The notes under the pieces are model-generated. The model saw only the letters and a program-made list of their open reading frames with translations. It was not told where the DNA came from and ran no database searches. This document shows positions 1-7,532 of a stretch of DNA of 64,000 nt, piece after piece; within the stretch, counting starts at the first letter, position 1, and every line of letters starts with the position of its first letter. Source of the DNA: JACCZR01 sp963830065 (GTDB lineage: Bacteria; Actinomycetota; Thermoleophilia; Solirubrobacterales; Thermoleophilaceae); contig CAWHLA010000007.1 in NCBI GenBank assembly GCA_963830065.1, forward strand, positions 1 to 64,000, in the 5' to 3' direction. The position numbers were made by a program, and so were the translations under genes.

Positions 1-103
1 TGCCTGCAAAGCGCTGCTGTTCCCGCGGGGCGCACCAACAGCCGGTCGCGCAAAGGTCACATCGGGGTCACAACCCCCGGTCCGGAGGCTGGTTCCTGGC
101 GGC

Positions 104-814
104 GTGGTAAGCGGGATCCTGAACCCGGTCCCGGCTACGGCCACCTCATGTCCGACGGACGCGTCTAATGGCTCCGCGCCTTGGTCGGAAGCTGCGTTAC
201 TACAGGCCACGCCTTGCTTTCCAACCCGGTTGGACGCCGACGAGCTCTACGTGCAGCTGGCGGCACAGAGGTCGCAGGCCATTCGGGAGATCGCTGCTCT
301 TCGGGACCGTGGTTCGCATCGGATGGCGGAGGCCGCCGAGAACCGGCTTGAGCGGCGGGGGCTCTTCGACGACAGCCGGTTCGACTGCCAGGACGAGTTA
401 CCGTCACTCTTGATCCCTGACGGCGACGGTGAGCTCGAGCTCCGCGCGCCCGCTGCCGACGAACTCCGCACCTGGCTACCACACGCCACGCCAACGGCCC
501 TCCAAGGGCTCAGGCGGGCGCTCACGGCCCGCTACTACCGCTCGCCACTGGGAGGCGACGCAGCGAGGAGGGCGCTCGCCGCTGGTATGCGTCCGCGACT
601 CGGCCGCTGGCTATTACCGCGTGAGGAACGGCCCTTCGCGTATCTGGTCGCGCGGGGTGGGCCGCCGCGGGGGATTCGCGCGTGCGAGTTCTGCCGCATC
701 GTCTTCGAGGCACGGCGGGCGCGCTTCTGTCCGGCTTGCCGTCATAAGCGCCCGCGCGTTAAAGCTCGGCGCCATCACGACGCCTTCGCGGTTGATCGGC
801 TGCAATACGACTAG
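104..814 (+). CDS. Hypothetical protein with C-terminal zinc ribbon
   Basis: A 236-residue protein from a GTG start, with a GGAGG about 15 bases upstream, which is a long spacing, so the start is uncertain. I do not recognise the N-terminal 190 residues. Residues about 194-213 hold two CxxC knuckles (CEFC and CPAC) 11 residues apart, followed by a basic tail, which looks like a small treble-clef or zinc-ribbon nucleic-acid-binding module. It sits in the gene-poor left region interpreted as an island. Function unknown; reading frame fairly secure because the cysteine pattern is coherent. Confidence 0.6.
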   Translation: MVSGILNPVPATATSCPTDASNGSAPWSEAALLQATPCFPTRLDADELYVQLAAQRSQAIREIAALRDRGSHRMAEAAENRLERRGLFDDSRFDCQDELPSLLIPDGDGELELRAPAADELRTWLPHATPTALQGLRRALTARYYRSPLGGDAARRALAAGMRPRLGRWLLPREERPFAYLVARGGPPRGIRACEFCRIVFEARRARFCPACRHKRPRVKARRHHDAFAVDRLQYD

Positions 815-1010
815 GTCGTTCTCCGTCGCGACGATCGTTCCAACGAGTTTCTTGCTTTGTGGCGCTTTGTGGGTTAGAGGTATTGCCAGAGCAGGGCAGA
901 GCAGATCGCGCCGGCGAATGTCCCGGTCGCGGCGAACGACCCGTCAATCACCGGAGGAATCTGTGACTCACGCTTCTACGTGATCAGTTAGGCCGCGGCG
1001 CACGCACGTC

Positions 1011-2744
1011 GTGTTTCCAGCTGTTCTCGCCGCCTGCGTCATGTTCCTATTGCTGGCGGCGCCGGCCCAGGCCACACTTCAACTTGTGAAGCCGAACCCG
1101 AGCGTGCCGGCAACGTTCCGCGGCAAGGGCGCCGCGAGTACGGACGGTCTCGGGCAGAACGCGGCCGGGGGGACAGTGCAGGCCAACGTGCCGGCGGGGT
1201 CGACCGTCGTGCGGGCCTACCTCTATGGCACCTATTTCTTCGCGAACCCGCCAGACCAGACGCAGCGGACGATCCAGCTCGACAGCACGAACGTCCAACT
1301 CGCCTTTCTCCCGAACTCGGAGCCTGGCCCCTGCTGTCAGCTTGCCACCGCGCGCGCCGAGGTGACCAACCAGGTCAAGGCCAAGGTCGGAGCCGGCGGT
1401 GGCATCACCAACTTCGCGATCAACAGCGACCCATCGAACCTGGACGGCGTCGCGCTCGTCGTGATCTACGCGAACAATTCGCTGCCGGAAACGACCATCG
1501 CGGTGCTCGACGGGGGGTCGAAGCAGACGGGTGACACGACCACCTTCAATTACGCCTCGCCGATCAATCCGAGCGCGTCCGGCTTCTTCACCACGCTTGC
1601 GCTTGGGAGCGGCTTCTCGTTCCAGGGTGGGGGCCCGCCGTCGCACACGTGCGGCGGAGGCCAGTTCTCAACCGTCGACGTGAACAGCCAGCGACTCACG
1701 AGCTGTGCCGGTAACTTCGACGACGGCCTCGGCGGCAACGGGGGTCTCATCACCGTCGGCGGCGTCGGCGACAGCCTCACCAACCCTGCCGACCCGAACT
1801 CGTCGAACACCGGCGAGGACGACGAGCTCTACAACCTGAAGCCCTTCCTGAAGTCAGGCGACACCCAGCTCTCGATCAAGACGACGAATCCCTCGGGGGA
1901 TGACAACCTCTTCCTGGCGGTCGTTCAGACAAGCGCCCGGGCCGCGGTCACGACCGAGATCTGCACCGATGGGACGGACAACGATGGCGACAGTCTCGCC
2001 GACGGGGACGACCCGGACTGCCACCCGGAGCAGCAGCCGCCGGAGCAGCAGCCAGGGCCGGCGGGTTCCACAGGCGGACCTCCCCCGCCCTGTGACGGGC
2101 GCCCGGCGACCATCGTCGACGTCACGGGTGACGCCAACATCGTCGGCACCTCAGGCGACGACGTGATCGTCACCGGGCCGGGCAACGACGTGGTCAACGG
2201 CGGCGGCGGGAACGACCGCATCTGCACCGGCGCAGGGAAAGACCTCGCGAAGGGCGGCGGCGGGAACGACCGCATCTTCCTGGGCTCCGACGCCGATCGG
2301 GCCTTGGGCGACTCCGGCAGGGACCGCATCAGGGGATCGACGGGCAACGACGTCATCGGCGGCGGGAGCGGTAACGACCGCCTCCGCTCGGACGGCGGCA
2401 ACGACCGTACGAACGGCAACGCCGGTAACGACCGCGTGATCGGAGACAGCGGCAACGACCGCGTCTCTGGGGACAGCGGCAAGGACATCGTTGGCGGCAC
2501 CCGGGGCAACGACAAGGTCAAGGGCGGCTCGGGCAACGACCGAGTCGGCGGCAATTCCGGAAACGATCGCGTGGACGGCGGCAGCGGTCGCGACCGCGTC
2601 AACGGCGGTAGCGGCAACGACATCATCAACCTCAGCGATCGAAGCCGCGATTTCGTCAACTGCAGCTCGGGCAAGGACCGCGTGACGAGGGACGGCAACG
2701 ACAAGGTCTCCCTCTTCTGCGAGAGGGAGATCAACAAGGGATAG
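1011..2744 (+). CDS. Secreted RTX-type calcium-binding repeat protein
   Basis: A 577-residue protein from a GTG start. Residues 1-21 form a signal peptide ending AQA. Residues about 22-315 are a beta-rich extracellular domain I cannot name. A short EICTDGTDNDGD segment near 316-336 resembles thrombospondin type-3 calcium loops and is followed by a Pro/Gln linker. From about 372 to the end run many nonapeptide repeats of the GGSGNDRV type, the parallel beta-roll calcium-binding repeat of RTX proteins. The extreme C-terminus has paired cysteines (FVNCSSG and LFCERE). Likely an exported or surface protein folding on calcium. No type I secretion genes are near, and the signal peptide suggests Sec export instead. 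Confidence 0.8.
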   Translation: MFPAVLAACVMFLLLAAPAQATLQLVKPNPSVPATFRGKGAASTDGLGQNAAGGTVQANVPAGSTVVRAYLYGTYFFANPPDQTQRTIQLDSTNVQLAFLPNSEPGPCCQLATARAEVTNQVKAKVGAGGGITNFAINSDPSNLDGVALVVIYANNSLPETTIAVLDGGSKQTGDTTTFNYASPINPSASGFFTTLALGSGFSFQGGGPPSHTCGGGQFSTVDVNSQRLTSCAGNFDDGLGGNGGLITVGGVGDSLTNPADPNSSNTGEDDELYNLKPFLKSGDTQLSIKTTNPSGDDNLFLAVVQTSARAAVTTEICTDGTDNDGDSLADGDDPDCHPEQQPPEQQPGPAGSTGGPPPPCDGRPATIVDVTGDANIVGTSGDDVIVTGPGNDVVNGGGGNDRICTGAGKDLAKGGGGNDRIFLGSDADRALGDSGRDRIRGSTGNDVIGGGSGNDRLRSDGGNDRTNGNAGNDRVIGDSGNDRVSGDSGKDIVGGTRGNDKVKGGSGNDRVGGNSGNDRVDGGSGRDRVNGGSGNDIINLSDRSRDFVNCSSGKDRVTRDGNDKVSLFCEREINKG

Positions 2745-3159
2745 CGAATGCCCGGCGCACTCGGCGGCCCCAGGGCTGACGCGCGCGCTGGCGGGCTACA
2801 GGTAGGCCACCGGGGAAGGCGGCGGGCGGACCTCTTTGTTCGCTGCTGCCCGCGGGCCCCTTTGCTAAGCCGTTTCCGCTTGGCTTCGAGGTGTTCTTAG
2901 CGCACTAAGGTGGGCAGGCCGCCGCAGCGAACACTCCCACCGGAGCGCCCGTGGCGACGTGGGCCCGGTGCGACGGGAACGCGAAGTTCCCGGAATCCTT
3001 GGTCGGCGCGATTCTCCGGATGGGTGGCCCGACGCGGCCGGTGTGAAAGCGAGCACCCATCGTCGGTCTGGCTGCCGTGTCGGTGGCGGCTTCGGATCGT
3101 CAGCCCTGGGGCGGGGGCGCTCCTTCTTCCTGCGCGGCGCCGCCCCCTGCGCCTCCCCT

Positions 3160-3554
3160 CTACTCCGACAGCCCCACGGCTTCGAGGGCGTCACTCGGCT
3201 CCCGTACCCGATTACGCTGGCAACCCGACCGTCGCGCAGGGTCCACACCGTGCCCTGACGCCACTCGGTATCAACACCGGAAGCCTTCCCCCGTCCCTGC
3301 CACGCGGCGATCACGACGACCTGGTCTCCGGCGTCAACGACTCGCTCGGCAACCATCGACATGTTGTCGAAAGTCTCGAGCCAGTTCAGCATGAAGTTGC
3401 CCATGTCCCGAAGTCCCACGGTTTCCGACGGCGCCCCTACGGCGTCGAGCCACCTGATGCGAACGTCCGGCTCGAAGAACTCGGGCACCCAGAAGTTGCC
3501 CCGCTGGAACTCGGCCAACGCCCGCTGCACTACCTCCACATTCTCCTGCGACAT
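3160..3554 (-). CDS. SnoaL-like polyketide-cyclase-fold protein, frameshifted near C-terminus
   Basis: It starts MSQENVEVVQ at 3554, the standard N-terminus of actinobacterial SnoaL-like (NTF2-fold) proteins, and keeps the DAGDQVVVIAAWQGRG core. The open frame runs on to 2865 with a low-complexity Arg/Pro tail, but the family ending DALEAVGLSE followed by TAG is present in the next frame, ending at 3160. A one-base deletion near 3195 therefore explains the odd tail, and the corrected protein has about 131 residues. Small-molecule substrate unknown. The shift may be a sequencing error or a real mutation. Confidence 0.7.
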
Positions 3555-3697
3555 CGCCCGCCCAGTATCTCGCCATCTACCGTGCGGCTTCCACCGGAGG
3601 GGAGGGTTATTGACACGGGGCGATTTCCGGATCGGCACGGTTGCCACGGCAGCAATGGTCAGACCGATCATCCCGGTACGGATGCTGGGGTAGCACT

Positions 3698-3793
3698 GTG
3701 ATCGCGCCGGAGCTTGCGTACACGGTTGAGATCGAACGCATCCGGACGCGCGTCGGCGAATCCGACGAGTTGACTCCAGCTCCGGTCGTCGGG
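3698..3793 (+). pseudogene. Fragment of an NTF2/DUF4440-like protein
   Basis: Translation of this stretch gives a segment beginning VIAPELAYTVEIER and continuing RTRVGESDEL, which resembles the YTVGIER-x-ARVGG strand pair of NTF2-like DUF4440 proteins. Nothing recognisable flanks it. The rest of 3555-3944, about 390 bases between genes, shows no intact coding region. I read it as debris of an additional NTF2-fold gene. Low confidence because the match is short and from memory. Confidence 0.35.
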
Positions 3794-3944
3794 TGCGTCG
3801 GTGCCGAGGCCGTACGGCAGGGGGGCGGCCCGCCCGCGCTGCGCCAGCATCTAACCGCGCTGCTTGGACGTGGTCGTGGCTGGTACTCGCACGACTTGAG
3901 CTGCGCGCGTAGGCTGGCCGAAACCCGAGAGAGGAAGGATTCGG

Positions 3945-4229
3945 ATGCCGGTTGCACGTGTCGTGGGCTTCGAAGGCGTCAGCAAGGACCGGATGGACGA
4001 GATGAGTCGCGAGATGCGCGAAAGCGACCCGCCGGAGGGAGTGCCGGCCAAAGAGATCGTCGTCCTCCACGATGCCGAGGCCGAGAAGTCGCTCGTTGTC
4101 CTGTTCTTCGACTCGGAGGACGACTACCAGCGTGGCGATGAGGCGCTGAACGCAATGCCGGCCGATGACACGCCTGGGCGGCGCACCTCGGTCGCGAAAT
4201 ACGACGTCGCGGCCCGTCTGACGGCCTAG
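3945..4229 (+). CDS. Hypothetical dimeric alpha/beta-barrel-like protein
   Basis: A 94-residue protein from ATG with a purine-rich GAGAGAGGAAGG ribosome site about 7 bases upstream. The pattern strand (VARVVGFEGVSKDRMDEM), helix, strand (EIVVLHDAEAEKSLVVLFF), helix, then VAKYDVAARL is that of small ferredoxin-like dimeric alpha/beta barrels such as antibiotic-monooxygenase-like proteins. No catalytic residues can be assigned. Monocistronic in a gene-poor region. Function unknown; coding call strong from composition and ribosome site. Confidence 0.75.
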   Translation: MPVARVVGFEGVSKDRMDEMSREMRESDPPEGVPAKEIVVLHDAEAEKSLVVLFFDSEDDYQRGDEALNAMPADDTPGRRTSVAKYDVAARLTA

Positions 4230-4390
4230 CCGGCTCGGCCGGACCCGGGGGGGCTGATGGTGCGACGCCCCCAAACCCGGGGACCCAAAAGCGCCCCGGC
4301 CGGTTTGGAGCTGCCTGCGCCGTTGGCCCAACAACGGAAGGCCGGTGTGCGAGGGCCGGTCGCTTCTACAGGCTACGAAAGGCATTCGTC

Positions 4391-4567
4391 ATGGCTGATC
4401 TCCCTCGGATTGTCCTCGAACCGATCGAGGGTCGTGACCTGTACGGAGTCACGGTTGAAGCGCCCGGTGGCGAGCTGCGGTCAATCGCGCCCGACGAGAT
4501 CCGGAGCCAGCTCGGAGAGGTGCTGGAGTTTTTTGGGGGGGTCGCTCCGGAGGGGCTCTCAGTTTGA
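4391..4567 (+). CDS. Small hypothetical acidic protein (58 aa)
   Basis: ATG at 4391 opens a 58-residue frame, MADLPRIVLEPIEGRD at its start and GGVAPEGLSV at its end, closed by TGA at 4565-4567. The product is well balanced, lacks the Arg/Pro excess of shadow frames, and reads as a strand-turn-strand plus helix (APDEIRSQLGEVLEFF). A run of six T then seven G near 4530 lies within it. Only a weak ribosome site is seen. No family recognised. Confidence 0.55.
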   Translation: MADLPRIVLEPIEGRDLYGVTVEAPGGELRSIAPDEIRSQLGEVLEFFGGVAPEGLSV

Positions 4568-4640
4568 CGGCGCTTCGCTAGTCAGCCACCGTGGCAGGGG
4601 CCAACCCAGCCCCGCGTGCTCGACAGGCTCAAAGCGTCAA

Positions 4641-4733
4641 CGGCTGGGGTTCATGCTATTTCGTCCCAAGCGAACCTTTCGGTTGCTTCATGCGTTGGAG
4701 GGGAGGGGAGAGCGAACCCGTCACCCACAGCCA
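4641..4733 (+). promoter_or_regulatory. Candidate structured leader RNA (possibly c-di-AMP riboswitch-like)
   Basis: The leader before the secreted protein at 4748 can fold with GGCTG (4642-4646) pairing with CAGCC (4728-4732), enclosing a hairpin AAGCGAACC/GGTTGCTT and a GAGCGAACCCGTCA segment (about 4710-4723). GCGAACCCGTCA and the earlier CTGGGGT resemble conserved parts of the ydaO (c-di-AMP) riboswitch, which often precedes secreted cell-wall proteins in actinobacteria. The GGTGAATC element is not clearly present. A ribosome site AAGGGAG follows directly. Class assignment is inference from memory. Confidence 0.35.
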
Positions 4734-4747
4734 AGGGAGTTTTGTTC

Positions 4748-5407
4748 TTGAGATTGCGTTTGATCCTTACGACCGCGCTGGCGCTTGCCTTGGCGGTCCC
4801 AGTCGTCGCCGAGGCCGCTAAGGCCCCCAAGCCCCCGCCACAGGGGAACCCGAGCTTGAGCGCGACACCGAATCCGGTGGTCTTTGGTAGCCAGAGCGTC
4901 CTGTCAGGCCACCTCAAGGGAAAGAACAACAGCGGGCGGGTCGTGACCCTGCAGGGCGCACCCCATCCCTTCACGAGCTTCAACAGCAACGTCGCCACGG
5001 CCACCACCGACTCGGCGGGCAAGTTCTCGTTCGCGAGGCGCCCCCGGCTGCACACGCAGTACCGCGTGAGCATCGGCGGGATCCTGAGCCCGGCGGTTAC
5101 GGTGCTGGTCCGCCAGCGGACCAGTCTCCACGTGAGCGACCGCACCCCGCGCCGCGGACAGCGCGTCCGCTTCTCCGGGCGCTCGTGCCCGACGCACGAC
5201 GGAGCGGTCGTGTCGATCCAGAAGCGCACCAGCACCGGCTCGTTTCGCACCGTGCGCCGCACCCGCTTGCGTGATGCGACGCGTTGCTCGGTGTACTCCC
5301 GCCGCCTACGGATCTTCCGAGACGGGACCTTCCGCAGCGTGGTGGCGGCCGACGCGAGCCACGCCCGCGGATTCAGCCGGCTGAGGTCGCTCGACGCTCA
5401 CCGCTAG
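4748..5407 (+). CDS. Secreted Ig-like/beta-sandwich protein
   Basis: A 219-residue protein. I place the start at TTG 4748, nine bases after AAGGGAG; longer readings begin inside the leader. Residues 1-22 (LRLRLILTTALALALAVPVV) form a signal peptide ending near AEAA. The remainder is beta-rich with LSATPNPVVFGSQSVLSGHL and, later, SDRTPRRGQRVRFSGRSCP, two segments like the first strands of bacterial Ig-like domains. A Cys pair in the second domain may form a disulphide. Probably an extracellular or wall-associated protein, and possibly controlled by the leader structure just upstream. Confidence 0.7.
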   Translation: MRLRLILTTALALALAVPVVAEAAKAPKPPPQGNPSLSATPNPVVFGSQSVLSGHLKGKNNSGRVVTLQGAPHPFTSFNSNVATATTDSAGKFSFARRPRLHTQYRVSIGGILSPAVTVLVRQRTSLHVSDRTPRRGQRVRFSGRSCPTHDGAVVSIQKRTSTGSFRTVRRTRLRDATRCSVYSRRLRIFRDGTFRSVVAADASHARGFSRLRSLDAHR

Positions 5408-5419
5408 ACCGTTGAGACG

Positions 5420-5447
5420 GGCGCCTGCGGCTCGGGCCGCGGGCGCC
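5420..5447. terminator. GC-rich hairpin downstream of the secreted-protein gene
   Basis: GGCGCC-T-GCGGC pairs with GCCGC-G-GGCGCC across a TCGG loop (11 pairs plus a T-G wobble), 12 bases after the stop at 5407. It also lies just past the end of a minus-strand gene fragment at 5451, so it could serve both directions. No T-tract follows, as is common in high-GC actinobacteria. Confidence 0.55.
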
Positions 5448-5450
5448 GAT

Positions 5451-5536
5451 CTAGGCCGCCGCGACAGCGGGCACGGCGCCGGTTGAGCCCACCTGGCGTT
5501 TCACCGCTCGTGCATAGCGCTCGAAGGCTTCGCGAT
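5451..5536 (-). pseudogene. C-terminal remnant of an unidentified minus-strand gene
   Basis: Read on the minus strand, this stretch gives DREAFERYARAVKRQ followed by VGSTGAVPAVAAA and a TAG stop, with normal composition and codon use for this genome. The frame upstream is not coherent. It looks like the last about 28 codons of a lost gene, next to a hairpin that could have been its terminator. Family not recognised. Confidence 0.35.
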
Positions 5537-5914
5537 CCCCCGCCGAAGGCCTAAGGGCATTCAGGCCGCGCGTAAATCTCGCCAGTACCGTTGAGGCACG
5601 TCAAGTGACGGCGCGCCTGCTGACCGCCCGCGAAGTCGGGAGCGACGACGCCGCTAGCCCCGACTACGCCACGTGCTTGGGGCAAAGCTTGGAGCCCCAC
5701 CGCCCGAAAGGTTCCCTGCCACAGCATCCGGCGCGGGTTCGGAAAACTCCTGACCAACTGCGCCGGGAAGCCTCAAAACGAGAGTCGTCTGGTGGCAAGT
5801 CGCCTGCCAAGCAGCAGGGCCATAGAAACGGTAACAGCATGCGTGCGTCGAGCGCCCCGCGCGCGTGAGCTCCCCTTGGGGGATGACAGATGAGGACTCC
5901 CGTGGTACTACGCG
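5537..5914. other. Gene-poor stretch with a possible excisionase-like N-terminus
   Basis: No intact gene is seen. GTG at 5605 opens MTARLLTAREVG, which matches the first residues of helix-turn-helix excisionase or MerR-like proteins (LLTAREVGE-type), but the frame then loses similarity. Together with the fragment before it, this suggests decayed mobile-element genes near the attachment scar at 6361-6407. Confidence 0.3.
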
Positions 5915-5920
5915 TTGGGA

Positions 5921-6313
5921 ATGCTCAACGGAGAAGCCCGCGCTCAGATCGCCTCAGGCTTCGTCAGCCTGCGCAGCAAGTACTACGGTCGCGGCCCCAC
6001 CAAGTCGAAGGTCTACGCCGAGGCCGACCTGGTCGTCGTCGTTCTGGAGGAAACCTTCACCCCAGCCGAGCGAACGCTCGTCGCCCAGGGCCAATCTCCG
6101 GGGATCCAGGAGATCCGCCGCAACTTCCACGTGATCATGGCCGACCAGTTCAAGGCCCTGGTCGAGCAGGCCACGGGACGGAGAGTGCGCTCGTTTACGA
6201 GCGACACCGATCTCGAGAACGACATCTCCATTGAGGTGTTCCTGTTGGCCGAGGACCGGACCGACATGGAGTCCTTCGAGCGGGCGAGCGAAAATCTCCC
6301 CGTCAACGAGTAG
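5921..6313 (+). CDS. DUF2294 domain-containing protein
   Basis: A 130-residue protein, with ATG at 5921 preferred over the TTG six bases upstream. The frame MLNGEARAQIASGFVSLRSKYYGRGPTKSK, then DLVVVVLEETFTPAERTL and FHVIMADQFKALVEQATGRRVRSF, follows the DUF2294 family, small soluble proteins of unknown function found in many soil bacteria. The conserved KYYGRGP segment near the N-terminus is present. It is the last gene before the tRNA-His fragment, so it would be the rightmost gene of the putative island. Confidence 0.8.
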   Translation: MLNGEARAQIASGFVSLRSKYYGRGPTKSKVYAEADLVVVVLEETFTPAERTLVAQGQSPGIQEIRRNFHVIMADQFKALVEQATGRRVRSFTSDTDLENDISIEVFLLAEDRTDMESFERASENLPVNE

Positions 6314-6360
6314 CACCAAGGAAAGCAGCGCGCGGCGGCAGTCGGCAACACGCTGCCGGT

Positions 6361-6407
6361 GGTTGTGGTCCAGGCGGTCCGCGGGTTCAAGTCCCGTCGC
6401 TCACCCC
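6361..6407 (+). other. tRNA-His 3' fragment, probable right attachment site (attR) of an island
   Basis: The 47 bases begin at an anticodon loop TTGTGGT (anticodon GTG, His), continue CCAGG, then a T-arm GCGGG-TTCAAGT-CCCGT, acceptor strand CGCTCAC and C73, which is diagnostic for tRNA-His. No 5' half (expected acceptor GTGAGCG and D-arm) lies upstream, so this is not a complete gene. Fragments of this size are the usual scar left when an element integrates into a tRNA 3' end. The intact tRNA-His would then lie to the left of the window. Confidence 0.7.
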
Positions 6408-6521
6408 TAGTAGAAGCCTGGCATCTACCGCGCAGGTTGCCCCGCAACGACATCTGATCTACGCGGACCATGCGCCCGACTCAGGCGAGGCCTGCCCCAC
6501 CCCGGTGCCTAACTCTGGCGC

Positions 6522-7532
6522 TTAGCCGCCCTCCTCCTCGATGATGCCGCGCTGGCTGAGCGTGTAGAGCAGGCCCAGGGACGGCAGCACCAGGACCACG
6601 GCGAACCCGAACACGATCAGCACCGCGGTCAGGGTCGCCCCGGCGGCAGCGCCTTCGTCGATCGTCAGCGTCTGCGGGAGCAGGTACGGGTACTGCGCCA
6701 CGGCCCAACCCCAGATCATCGCGGTCAGTGCGCCGACCGCCAGCGGGCGGAGCCCCCGGTGGACGCCCCGGAGGAGGAGCGCCAGCACGGCCGCCCCAAA
6801 GACCAGTGAGGCGATCACGAGGGGCAGGGCATCGCCGATCAGGCCGTCGTAGATGTACCGCGCGTCGGCGCGAAAGACGAAGATCCCCACGATCGCGCAC
6901 ACACCGGCGACTGCCGCCGCCCCCAACGCCCGCTTGGCGAAGTAGCGCTCGAGGTCGGGCTCGCCGGCCCGGCGGGCGTCGCTGACCAGGAACACCGCGG
7001 CGAGGTAGGCGCCAGTCACCACGAACAGCGCTCCGGTGAGCAGCGAGACCCCGTTCAGCCAGCTGGTGACGAGGTCCCCCTTGGCGTTCCCGACCGGCAC
7101 GCGACCCGAGGCGATCGCCCCGACCGCTGTCCCGAGGAAGAACGGGGTGAGCACCGAGGAAACCGCGAAGATGTCCTCGGTCAGTCGCCTGAAGCGCGTC
7201 CGCTGGGCGACGTGGTGAAACGCGAACCCCGAGCCTCGCAGGACGATGCCGAGGGCGGCGAGGCTGAGCGGGATGAACAGCGTCGACATCAGAGACGCGA
7301 AAGCCACAGAGAACGCGGTCCAGAGCACGACCAAGACGAAGATCAGCCACACGTGGTTCGCCTCCCACACGGGTCCGATCGCCCAAGCGATAAGCGCGCG
7401 CGGGCGCTCGCCGCGCTCGCCCCGCGCTGAGAACAGCGACCAGAACCCCGCGCCGAAGTCGGCGCCGCCGAACACGGCGTACAGCGTCACCCCGATCCAC
7501 AACACCGCGGCGACGGCGTCGGCGGTGCTCAC
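6522..7532 (-). CDS. cydB: Cytochrome bd ubiquinol oxidase subunit II
   Basis: A 336-residue integral membrane protein with about eight transmembrane helices, beginning GTG MSTADAVAAVLWIGVTLYAVFGGADFGAGFW. The GGADFGAG segment in helix 1 is typical of CydB. It forms the heterodimeric bd-type quinol oxidase with CydA, reducing oxygen at the membrane without proton pumping. Its start overlaps the cydA stop by four bases (GTGA), so the two are translationally coupled. It is the last gene of the zwf-to-cydB operon. CydDC, needed for assembly in many bacteria, is not in the window. Confidence 0.95.
   Translation of the reverse strand: MSTADAVAAVLWIGVTLYAVFGGADFGAGFWSLFSARGERGERPRALIAWAIGPVWEANHVWLIFVLVVLWTAFSVAFASLMSTLFIPLSLAALGIVLRGSGFAFHHVAQRTRFRRLTEDIFAVSSVLTPFFLGTAVGAIASGRVPVGNAKGDLVTSWLNGVSLLTGALFVVTGAYLAAVFLVSDARRAGEPDLERYFAKRALGAAAVAGVCAIVGIFVFRADARYIYDGLIGDALPLVIASLVFGAAVLALLLRGVHRGLRPLAVGALTAMIWGWAVAQYPYLLPQTLTIDEGAAAGATLTAVLIVFGFAVVLVLPSLGLLYTLSQRGIIEEEGG

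Noticed and set aside
2491..2685. Small Ala/Thr-rich plus-strand frame inside the RTX gene
   Set aside because: Shifted-frame translation of the RTX repeats; no ribosome site and no independent coding signal.
1925..2737. A 270-codon minus-strand frame opposite the RTX repeats
   Set aside because: It is a Ser/Leu/Pro repeat mirror of the RTX-coding repeats; the plus strand has signal peptide and calcium-binding motifs.
2865..4385. A 506-codon minus-strand open frame containing the SnoaL-like protein
   Set aside because: Only the part after MSQENVE (3554 downward) has protein-like composition; the N-terminal 270 codons are Arg/Pro-rich and overlap the plus-strand gene at 3945. High-GC DNA gives many such long non-coding frames.
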